Source of the DNA: Erythrobacteraceae bacterium
Lineage (GTDB): Bacteria; Pseudomonadota; Alphaproteobacteria; Sphingomonadales; Sphingomonadaceae
Assembly: GCA_947479055.1 (NCBI GenBank)
Contig: CANJYE010000008.1
Coordinates: forward strand, 1-64,000
Reading direction: 5' to 3'
DNA length: 64,000 nucleotides
A program made the position numbers and the translations under genes. Below, one piece after another: positions 17,181 through 24,663 of this stretch (its first letter is position 1; each line of letters starts with the position of its first letter). Below the pieces are notes generated by a model that saw only the letters and a program-made list of their open reading frames with translations, ran no database searches and was not told the origin of the DNA.

Positions 17181-19055
17181 ATGATGAGAGGCAAGGGTTT
17201 GATCGCAGCGGGCCTCGCCGCGCTGGCGTTGTTGACGGGTTGCAGCAAGAGCACGACGGAAAATCCGCCGGACAAGGCCTGGCCGGGCGAAAAGCTGTTC
17301 GCCGAGAATTGCTCGGGCTGCCACAACGGCCAGAGCCCCAAGGCACCCGCGCGCAACATGCTGCGGATGATGATGCCGGGCACGATCCTCGAAGCGCTCA
17401 ACAATGGCGTGATGAAGAACATGGCCGCCGGCCTGACTCCCCAGCAGCGCACCCAGATCGCCGAATATCTGACCAAGACCGACCTTGCCCATTACAAGGC
17501 GCCGCCCGGACCGCCGATGTGCGATGCCGCCCACAAGGCATTCGATCTCACCAAGCCGCCCGCGCAGGTCGGCTGGGGCTATGACAACCGCCGCTTCGTG
17601 CCAGCCGAGGTCGCAGGCCTCGGCAAGGACGATCTGCCGAAGCTCAAGGTCAAGTGGGCGATGGAATATCCGGGCGCCACCCAGGGCCGCTCGCAAGCGG
17701 TGGTGGCGATGGGCGCGATCTTCGTCGGCAGCCAGGACGGCACCGTCTACGCGCTCGATCTCGACACCGGCTGCGCCAAATGGACCGCCAAGGCCAAGGC
17801 CGAAGTCCGCACCGCCGTGGTGGTCGATCCCTGGCCCGCCGGGGCCAGGCCCGGCCAGCCCCGCATCTATTTCGGCGATCATCTCGGCAATATCTATGCG
17901 CTCGACGCGCTGACCGGCAAGCAGGTCTGGCAGATCAGGCCGGAAGACCATCCGGGCGCGACCATCACCGGCGCGCCGGTGCCGCATGGCGACACACTGT
18001 TCGTGCCGATCTCTTCGCTTGAAGTGGGCGCGGCGGAAGATCCGAAATACGCCTGCTGCACTTTCCGTGGCTCGGTCGTGGCACTGAACAAGGCGACCGG
18101 TGCACTGAAGTGGCAGCACTTTACAGTTGAACAGAAGGCCGCCGACACCGGCAAGAAAAACCGTGTCGGTGCGACCATCTTCGCTCCGTCGGGCGCGCCG
18201 GTGTGGGGTTCGCCCACCATCGACGACAAGCGCGGAGTGATCTACTTCGGCAGCGGCGAAAGCTATTCTTCACCCGCCGATACCAATTCCGACGCGGTCT
18301 TCGCGGTCGACATGAAGACCGGCAAGCGGCGCTGGAAGAACCAGTTGCTGGCGCATGACGCCTGGAACAACTCCTGCATGTACGATCACGGCAACCACCC
18401 CAACTGCCCCGCGCAGAAGGGCCCGGATTCCGACATCGCGGCCTCGGTGCTGCTGCTCGACATTGGCGGCGGCAAGCAGGTGCTGGTGGCGGGCGCCAAG
18501 TCCGGCATCGTCACCGCGCTCGATCCCGATACCGGCCAGAAGCTGTGGGCGACCCGGGTCGGCCGTGGCGGCCTGCAGGGCGGCGTCCACTTCGGCATGG
18601 CAGCTGATGGGGCCGCGCTCTATGTGCCGATCTACGACACCAAGGACACCGCCTGGGGCGGCGAGTTCAAGGACAAGGGCTTTCCCGGCATGCATCTGGT
18701 CGATGCCGCCAGCGGCAAGATCCTGTGGCGCGACAAGCACACCAACAAATGTGCAGGCCGCAAGGATTGCGAGCCAGGCATTTCGGCGGCGGCCACCGCC
18801 ATCCCGGGGGCGGTGATCGCCGGCTATCTCGACGGCTGGCTGCGCGCGCTCGACCAGAAGAGCGGCAAGATCTTCTGGGAAGTGGACACCACCCAGCCAA
18901 TCAGGACCGTCAACGGCACCACTGCCAAGGGCGGCTCGATGAGCGGCGCGGGCGTGGCACTGTCGGGCGGCCATCTGATCGTCAATTCAGGCTACGGCTT
19001 CGCGATGAAGATGCCCGGCAATCTGCTGCTGGTCTACACGGTCGACGGCAAGTAG
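17181..19055 (+). CDS. PQQ-dependent quinoprotein with N-terminal cytochrome c (polyvinyl-alcohol-dehydrogenase-like), lipoprotein
   Basis: A 624-aa protein. Residues 1-21 form a lipoprotein signal (LTGC, Cys21). CSGCH at 44-48 binds one c-type haem in a small cytochrome domain with nearby methionines as possible axial ligands. From about residue 150 comes a PQQ beta-propeller with repeated blades such as GTVYALDLDTG and GNIYALDALTG. This order matches the cytochrome-fused polyvinyl-alcohol dehydrogenases of sphingomonads. It should oxidise an alcohol in the periplasm and pass electrons through its own haem. The ATGATG start has a strong AAGGGAGGA site. The actual alcohol is unknown. Confidence 0.85.
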   Translation: MMRGKGLIAAGLAALALLTGCSKSTTENPPDKAWPGEKLFAENCSGCHNGQSPKAPARNMLRMMMPGTILEALNNGVMKNMAAGLTPQQRTQIAEYLTKTDLAHYKAPPGPPMCDAAHKAFDLTKPPAQVGWGYDNRRFVPAEVAGLGKDDLPKLKVKWAMEYPGATQGRSQAVVAMGAIFVGSQDGTVYALDLDTGCAKWTAKAKAEVRTAVVVDPWPAGARPGQPRIYFGDHLGNIYALDALTGKQVWQIRPEDHPGATITGAPVPHGDTLFVPISSLEVGAAEDPKYACCTFRGSVVALNKATGALKWQHFTVEQKAADTGKKNRVGATIFAPSGAPVWGSPTIDDKRGVIYFGSGESYSSPADTNSDAVFAVDMKTGKRRWKNQLLAHDAWNNSCMYDHGNHPNCPAQKGPDSDIAASVLLLDIGGGKQVLVAGAKSGIVTALDPDTGQKLWATRVGRGGLQGGVHFGMAADGAALYVPIYDTKDTAWGGEFKDKGFPGMHLVDAASGKILWRDKHTNKCAGRKDCEPGISAAATAIPGAVIAGYLDGWLRALDQKSGKIFWEVDTTQPIRTVNGTTAKGGSMSGAGVALSGGHLIVNSGYGFAMKMPGNLLLVYTVDGK

Positions 19056-19073
19056 CCTGCGGGCAACCGAACA

Positions 19074-19111
19074 CCCGTCCTGCCCTAAAAACAACAAGAG
19101 GGCAGGACGGG
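19074..19111 (+). terminator. Hairpin after the quinoprotein gene
   Basis: The arms CCCGTCCTGCCCT (19074-19086) and AGGGCAGGACGGG (19099-19111) pair perfectly over 13 bp around an A-rich 12-nt loop. It lies 18 bp past the stop and 24 bp before the next start. There is no U-tract, so termination may be partial, or the hairpin may protect the mRNA end. Confidence 0.6.
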
Positions 19112-19134
19112 CCGATTACACGGGAGAGAACAGC

Positions 19135-20517
19135 TTGGCCGAAATCCAGCCGACAGGCGCAGCATCGCGATCATGGGACCCTGCGGGCACGCACAAGGGG
19201 TTCTTCCCCGGCTGGACGGTGGTGGCGGCCTGTTTCTTGTCGATGAATTTCTCGGTCGGCATCACCTTTGCCGCATACAGCCCGCTGGTGGTGCCGATCC
19301 AGGAAGCCTTCGGCACCTCGCGCGCGATGGCATCCAGCGCACTCAGCGCCACCGGGCTGATGCTCGGGCTGTGCGCTCCGCTGGTCGGCGGGCTGGTCCA
19401 GCGGTTCAGCGCCCGCGCGGTGATGATGGGCGGGGCCACGCTGGTGATGCTGGGCTTCCTGCTGGCCTCGCTGAGCCGCGAGATCTTCCATCTGCTGACG
19501 CAGGTCGGGGCCATCGGCGGGTTGATCGCGATCGGGTCCGCGCTGCCCGGATGGCTGACCTTTCCGGTCGGACCGGTGAGCGTGATGATCGCGATCTACG
19601 GCACTTTCATCGGTGCGGGCTTTGTCGCCATGGGGATCGTGCCCTGTTCCACGCTCGTCACGCGCTGGTTCAATGCCCGGCGCGGACTGGCCCTGGGGAT
19701 CATCAACCTGTTCCCCGGAATGGCGCTGTTCCCGGTGCTGGTAGCTTACACCGTCGCCAATTTCGGCCTGAAGGGCGCGCTACTCGGCAATGCCGCGCTG
19801 TTCGCGCTGCTGCTGCCGACACTGCTGCTGATCAGGAACAAGCCGGAAGACCAGGGCATCGAACCGCTGGGCGGAAAGCCGGATGATCCGCTTCCGGCCG
19901 ACCCGGCAGCGCCCGCCACGGCAGAAGAAACCACCGGATCGCTGATCCGCAATCCTTCCTTCTGGCTGCTGAGCCTTGGCATCGCCATGCTCACCGGCAT
20001 CGCCAACGTCCTGACGGTGCACATGATGCCGATGCTGCTGGACGCAAAGGTACCGGTTGCGCAGGCCGGAATGGTGCTGTTCGTCTATGGCATGGCGCTG
20101 GCCTTCAGCGCGCCCGCCTTTGGCGCCGTGATCGACCGGATCGGCCCGTTCCGCACCCTGCTGCTGGAAGTGTCGATTGTCCTTCTGCCGTGGGTCGCGA
20201 TGGCCATCCTCACCACCAGTTTCGACAATTTCATTGTACTGATGGCGATCGTCGGCATCGCCAATGGCGGGATCGTGACGCTGCACACCAGCACGGCGGC
20301 CAGGCTTTTCAGTCCCGCCCAATATTCGCGGGCCATGGGGCTGGGCTATTTCGTCAAGATGCCGTTCCTGTTCGTCGGCCCGCCGCTGGGCGGCTATATC
20401 TATGACCGGACGGGCAATTACGAGCTTGCCATCCTCGGCGGGATAGCAACGATCCTGATCGCCGGTACCCTGTTCGCCGCCCTGCTGATGACGAACCGGG
20501 CAAAGCCAAAAGCATAG
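19135..20517 (+). CDS. MFS transporter
   Basis: A 460-aa major facilitator with about 12 membrane segments and a central hydrophilic loop rich in Pro, Ala and Asp (about residues 240-270). The FFPGWTVVAACF start and the RWFNARRGLALGI loop resemble the oxalate/formate and monocarboxylate-type antiporters, so an organic acid is the likely cargo. The TTG start at 19135 follows GGGAGAG, and no better ATG exists before the first helix. It follows the quinoprotein gene in the same direction with a hairpin between them. It may import a product released by periplasmic oxidation, which is inference. Confidence 0.87.
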   Translation: MAEIQPTGAASRSWDPAGTHKGFFPGWTVVAACFLSMNFSVGITFAAYSPLVVPIQEAFGTSRAMASSALSATGLMLGLCAPLVGGLVQRFSARAVMMGGATLVMLGFLLASLSREIFHLLTQVGAIGGLIAIGSALPGWLTFPVGPVSVMIAIYGTFIGAGFVAMGIVPCSTLVTRWFNARRGLALGIINLFPGMALFPVLVAYTVANFGLKGALLGNAALFALLLPTLLLIRNKPEDQGIEPLGGKPDDPLPADPAAPATAEETTGSLIRNPSFWLLSLGIAMLTGIANVLTVHMMPMLLDAKVPVAQAGMVLFVYGMALAFSAPAFGAVIDRIGPFRTLLLEVSIVLLPWVAMAILTTSFDNFIVLMAIVGIANGGIVTLHTSTAARLFSPAQYSRAMGLGYFVKMPFLFVGPPLGGYIYDRTGNYELAILGGIATILIAGTLFAALLMTNRAKPKA

Positions 20518-20572
20518 AGCCGCATACCACAGAGCAATGTCAGTTGAGTTCCCATCAAGAGAGGCCACACCC

Positions 20573-21523
20573 ATGAGCAAACCCTACGTCCGCCCCGATC
20601 TCCAGCAGTTCCTCGACCTGCTGGCCACATTCGATGCCCCCAAGATGTCGGACGTCGGCCCGGTCGCCGCGCGCGAGATGATGCGGCAGATGGGCCAGTT
20701 CAACGTGCCGGTGGGCGAGATCGCGGTGATGCGCGATTGCGACATGACCGGGCCGGACGGGCAGGTGATCCCGCTGCGGCTGTATGACTGCAAGGCCGAA
20801 CGTGGCCCCTCCCCGGCGCTGGTGTTCCTCCATGGCGGCGGCTTCGTCATCGGCGATCGGGATTGCTATGATTCGCTCTGCGTGCGGTTCTCGCATGAAT
20901 TCGACATGCCGGTGGTCTCGGTTGAATACCGCCTCGCGCCCGAACATCCCTGGCCGGCCTGCCCCGACGATTGCGAGGCTGCGGCGCGCTGGGTGGCGCA
21001 AAGCCCGGCCGAGCTTGGCCGTACCGTCACCGGCATGATCGTGGCGGGCGACAGCGCCGGTGGCGCGCTGGCCGCTGTCACCGCGATGGCCCTGCGCGAC
21101 AAGCCCGCCGCCGTGCCGCTGCTGGCGCAATGGCTGCTCTATCCGGTGACTGACACCTCAACCGTCTACGGCTCCTACAAGAGCTTCAAGGAAGGCTACA
21201 TGCTGGAGATGGACGCGATGAAGTGGTTCATCGATCTCTACGCCGGCGATGCCAGCAACTGGCGCTGCTCGCCAATCAAGGGCGAGACTGCCGGGCTGGC
21301 CCCGGCGGTGGTCCACACTTGCAGCCTCGATCCGCTGCGCGACGAAGGCCGCGCCTTTGCCGCCAAGCTGGTGCAAGCCGGGGTGCCGACGATCTACCTT
21401 GAGGCGGAAGGCATGGTCCACGGCTTCACTAATTTCGGCGTCGCCATCCCGTCATCGCTGGACGATCTTGCCGCCTCGATCGCGGCAATGAAAATGCTGC
21501 TGGCGGCGAAGCTGGGGGGTTAG
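20573..21523 (+). CDS. Alpha/beta hydrolase (HSL-type carboxylesterase)
   Basis: A 316-aa hydrolase of the hormone-sensitive-lipase family. It has the oxyanion-hole motif HGGGF near residue 87, the nucleophile elbow GDSAGG near residue 160 and a likely catalytic His in MVHGF near residue 283. It should hydrolyse a carboxylic ester or lactone. In a cluster that also contains a Baeyer-Villiger-type monooxygenase, lactone or ester cleavage is an attractive role. The ATG at 20573 has an AAGAGAGG site. It converges on the phosphatase gene with no spacer between the two stop codons. Confidence 0.9.
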   Translation: MSKPYVRPDLQQFLDLLATFDAPKMSDVGPVAAREMMRQMGQFNVPVGEIAVMRDCDMTGPDGQVIPLRLYDCKAERGPSPALVFLHGGGFVIGDRDCYDSLCVRFSHEFDMPVVSVEYRLAPEHPWPACPDDCEAAARWVAQSPAELGRTVTGMIVAGDSAGGALAAVTAMALRDKPAAVPLLAQWLLYPVTDTSTVYGSYKSFKEGYMLEMDAMKWFIDLYAGDASNWRCSPIKGETAGLAPAVVHTCSLDPLRDEGRAFAAKLVQAGVPTIYLEAEGMVHGFTNFGVAIPSSLDDLAASIAAMKMLLAAKLGG

Positions 21524-22294
21524 CTACCCCTCCAGCCAGCGTTGCAATGCCTTGTCGCGGCGGGCCGTATCGAGGCCCGCCGCCGCAAGATAGGCGTCGA
21601 TCGATCCGGCGCGCTGTTCGATCTCGTCGATGAAGGCCTTGAGATAATCCTCGTGGACCGCGATCAGGCTCATCATCAGTTCAGGCGAATAGCTGTGGCC
21701 GAATTTCGCCTCGACCGCCGCGCGTGATTTCATCGCCAGTGCGGGCAGGCCGGGGTCCTCGTTCGACAGCATGAAATTGGCAAAGATGTCATCCTGCGGC
21801 ACGCCCAGCGCATGCTGGATCAGCGCTACGAACATACCGGTGCGGTCCTTGCCGGCGGCGCAATGGAGCAGCATCGGCCCTTCACCCTCGGCCAGTTCGT
21901 GGATCAGGCGATCCAGCACGGGCTTATATTCCGGATCGAACGGCACCTCGCGGTAGATTTCCTGATAGAGCCGGTGGCCGACCGCCTCGTCCATCGAGCC
22001 ATCGCGCAGCGCGGCGTAATGGGGCGCCTCGCGCGCTTCCCCGCCCAGATGCTGGACCAGCCGTCCGGCGAGATGTTCCGGCCAGGGATGCGGTTCCGCC
22101 TGCCGCTCCGCGCCATAGCGCAGATCGGCGATCAGGTTGAAATCCAGCGCCACCAGCCGGGCCAGATCTTCGGGCGTGGCGCTGGAAGGGTTGCCCGAGC
22201 GATACAGCCAGTCCTGCCTGAGCTTGCCTCCAAAACGCGAAGGCAGGCCGCCACCATCGCGGAAATTGACAACGCTGGGAACTACGATGGTCAT
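21524..22294 (-). CDS. Tyrosine-protein-phosphatase-like protein (Y_phosphatase3 type)
   Basis: A 256-aa cysteine-based phosphatase with the signature HCAAGKDRTG, giving nucleophile C145 and R151. The N-terminal VNFRDGGGL segment is typical of the atypical dual-specificity/lipid-phosphatase group (Y_phosphatase3, related to MptpB). Such enzymes remove phosphate from phosphotyrosine, phosphoinositides or small molecules. In a region with three kinase-like proteins it may act on a phosphorylated pathway intermediate, but this is speculative. It ends exactly beside the convergent hydrolase gene and is 37 bp downstream of the MaoC-like gene in the same direction. Confidence 0.87.
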   Translation of the reverse strand: MTIVVPSVVNFRDGGGLPSRFGGKLRQDWLYRSGNPSSATPEDLARLVALDFNLIADLRYGAERQAEPHPWPEHLAGRLVQHLGGEAREAPHYAALRDGSMDEAVGHRLYQEIYREVPFDPEYKPVLDRLIHELAEGEGPMLLHCAAGKDRTGMFVALIQHALGVPQDDIFANFMLSNEDPGLPALAMKSRAAVEAKFGHSYSPELMMSLIAVHEDYLKAFIDEIEQRAGSIDAYLAAAGLDTARRDKALQRWLEG

Positions 22295-22331
22295 GGAGGT
22301 CCGATCAGGTCTGCGGTTCAGGTTGGTCAGT

Positions 22332-23399
22332 TCAGGGCCGATAATAGAACAGCGACATCGTCATGGTCTTCACCAGTTCGTCGCGCTGGTTGAAATGGGC
22401 GTCCTCGATCGTCAGGAAATAGCCTTCGCCCAGCCGGGTCTTGCGCTGCGCGCTGCAATCCTTGAGCCGCAGTTCGGAACGGATCGTGTCGCCCATCCGC
22501 AGCGGCGCGTAGAAATCGAAGCGGGCCTGCGTCACCACCACATCGGGGCAATCGGGCGGCGCGAACGGAATGCCCGCGCGCGCGGCGAGCGTGCGCAGTT
22601 CCGCCCGCAGTTCCGCCCCGGTCAGCCCGCGCTTCACCGGTTCGGGCACAGTGGCACCCGGCTTGCCCTGGCCGATGCCGAACTCGAAGGAGGAACCCAC
22701 CCCGTAGAACATCGAGGGGGGAGAGCCGATCAGCCCGGCATAGGGCGATTGCGCGGCATAGTCGGCATCCCAGTAGAGCGGGTTCCAGTCTTCCAGCGCC
22801 TCGCACCACAGGTGCAGTTCCTGCCAGCTCAGCGGCAGGTGCGGCTGCATCTTGCCGGGCTTGACCTCGCCCAGCATGGCGCGCGCCCAGTCCGGCATGT
22901 CGGGATTGGGGCCGGCCCCGGCCTCGACCGGGCGCGGGCGCGACACCAGCGGCAGCGAGCTGTCGCGCGCAGGCATGGCGACGATGGCGCTGGCCCTGGC
23001 GGCGTTGGGCGCGCTCGGGGTCGCCACATTGATATCGGCGATCTCCAGCCAATGCTCGCCATCCGGGCTGATCGACTTCTCGCCGGTGCGGCCGGTGAAC
23101 TCCATCATGTCGCCCGCCATCATCTGCGCCGCCATGCTGAAAGTCAGCTGGCGCAACACCGTGCCGGGTCCGGCCCAGTCGGTGATCAGCCTGCTGAACA
23201 GCCCGGCGAGATGGAAGGTGGAAATGAAAGCGTCCTGCGCCCCCACCGTGCGGGCATAATCGCGGTCAAAATGGACAAAGTCATAGAGCCCGGTGGCCCG
23301 CACATAGGCCACCAGCCGCAGCAGGCTGAGCTCGTAATCGAAGCCGGGCAGCGGCTGGCCTTCAACCACATCATCCCAGTACAGCGATGGATAGCTCAT
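22332..23399 (-). CDS. MaoC-like double hot-dog protein (acyl-CoA hydratase/dehydratase type)
   Basis: A 355-aa protein with two hot-dog halves. The N-terminal half contains YDFVHFDRDYA, and the C-terminal half contains LEDWNPLYWDADYA and SPYAGLIGSPPSMF, which follow the MaoC/FAS1-dehydratase pattern (D-x-N-P-x-[HY]). It may hydrate an enoyl-CoA or act as a thioesterase-like protein. The His of the usual catalytic pair is replaced by Tyr in NPLYWD, so activity is not certain. The ATG at 23399 overlaps the upstream DUF2889 gene by 4 bp and has a GGAGGAGG site. An upstream GTG in frame is less likely. Confidence 0.78.
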   Translation of the reverse strand: MSYPSLYWDDVVEGQPLPGFDYELSLLRLVAYVRATGLYDFVHFDRDYARTVGAQDAFISTFHLAGLFSRLITDWAGPGTVLRQLTFSMAAQMMAGDMMEFTGRTGEKSISPDGEHWLEIADINVATPSAPNAARASAIVAMPARDSSLPLVSRPRPVEAGAGPNPDMPDWARAMLGEVKPGKMQPHLPLSWQELHLWCEALEDWNPLYWDADYAAQSPYAGLIGSPPSMFYGVGSSFEFGIGQGKPGATVPEPVKRGLTGAELRAELRTLAARAGIPFAPPDCPDVVVTQARFDFYAPLRMGDTIRSELRLKDCSAQRKTRLGEGYFLTIEDAHFNQRDELVKTMTMSLFYYRP

Positions 23400-24454
23400 G
23401 CCTCCTCCAGACACCGGTCGAGAATGCGCACCATCGCCGGAACGTCCTGCAGCGTGCGCAACGAGTCATTCAGATGGGTGCAGCCCGCCGTGCCCTTGAG
23501 CAGATCGATCACCGTCTTGCGGAAATCGCCCAGCCTGCGCCCGACCATCTGCTGCGGGCTGGCGGCAGCGGCGTGGCAGGTGGTGTAGGGCAAGGACCCG
23601 AAATCCATTGTGATTGCCTCGAGCACGAAGCTGTCGGGATCGATCACGGCCACCCCGCGATATTCGTGGAACAACCGGCGCAGATCGGTGCCGGGAAAGG
23701 CGGCGCTGTCCTGGAAGCCGAACATGACATGCACCTTCCCGCCTTCGCGCCAGACATCCATGTAGCGGATGCGTGCCTGGTTGGGCGTGTCGAAGCTGCG
23801 CATTTCGTGCCAGGCCAGCGGATCGCCTGCGGGATCGACCGCGATATGCCCGATCGAGCGGTAGGCGAACTCTTCGTTCTGGCGGCCATCGGGCAGCAGC
23901 GCGGGCGAGCCGGGGCTGTAGCTGACGCACATCCCCTCCATCTTGAAATCCATTACCGAGGGCAGATCGATGGCACTGGCAAAGGCGTTCATCCCACCCT
24001 TGAGCCAGGTCTGCCACGATGCCCCGGACAGAAAAGCTCCGCCCGCCATGTCGTCAATCATGCGGTAGAGCAGGGTGGAGTTTGCGGGCTCATCCGGCAT
24101 CGCTTCCGCCACTGCCTTGCGCAGCGGGCCGCCGGCGCGCAGGCCCACCAGGCTGGCCAGCTCCGCCTCGCGCCGACTGGCAGCGAACTGCATCACCGCC
24201 GTGTCCATCCGCGTGCGGGCGGTTATCCACTCGCTGCCCGCGACCTTGGTGTCTTCCAGATCCGCCCCGGTAAAGAGATCGCGCGCGCGCAGGATCATCT
24301 CGTAATGGCCAACCATGCCATCGGGAAAATGCGACTGCTGCGAAGCGGTGCGCCGCAGCGAATGCGGGCGACGCGGCGGGGGCGGGCCAAGCGACTTGCC
24401 TTCGGGCGCGGCGGGAGCGGCGGCAAGCGCCAGAGTATCGATCGTGCTGTTCAT
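23396..24454 (-). CDS. DUF2889 domain-containing protein
   Basis: A 352-aa protein matching the DUF2889 pattern: IRYMDVWREG, an ITMDFG stretch and the C-terminal CTHLNDSLRTL. The first about 45 residues are Ala/Pro-rich and probably disordered. DUF2889 proteins are found beside xenobiotic or lipid catabolic genes in proteobacteria and have no established biochemistry known to me. The ATG at 24454 is preferred because upstream codons lie in the control region of the divergent TonB receptor. It is translationally coupled (ATGA) to the MaoC-like protein, so the two probably work together. Confidence 0.8.
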   Translation of the reverse strand: MNSTIDTLALAAAPAAPEGKSLGPPPPRRPHSLRRTASQQSHFPDGMVGHYEMILRARDLFTGADLEDTKVAGSEWITARTRMDTAVMQFAASRREAELASLVGLRAGGPLRKAVAEAMPDEPANSTLLYRMIDDMAGGAFLSGASWQTWLKGGMNAFASAIDLPSVMDFKMEGMCVSYSPGSPALLPDGRQNEEFAYRSIGHIAVDPAGDPLAWHEMRSFDTPNQARIRYMDVWREGGKVHVMFGFQDSAAFPGTDLRRLFHEYRGVAVIDPDSFVLEAITMDFGSLPYTTCHAAAASPQQMVGRRLGDFRKTVIDLLKGTAGCTHLNDSLRTLQDVPAMVRILDRCLEEA

Positions 24455-24663
24455 CCTGCGCTTGCCCTTAGCCACAACAAGGGAGCAATGCCAACCGGCA
24501 ATGACCGCCCCTGTCTGTGACCTATGTGCCACAGTCAAACGCAACTATTGCCTGAACCCGTGTAGACAGGTCCGAATTTCTTGCATGACAGCGAACACGC
24601 GCCTACCAGCCCGCCGTCTGATCACACCATTCGTGATTCCGGATCCACAGGGAGGTTCCTTAC
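24455..24663. promoter_or_regulatory. Divergent control region, DUF2889 gene / TonB receptor
   Basis: About 210 bp between divergent genes. The receptor side ends with AGGGAGG before the GTG start. The region is noticeably richer in A/T than the flanking genes. No convincing operator or hexamer pair was picked by eye, but promoters in both directions are required. Confidence 0.4.
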
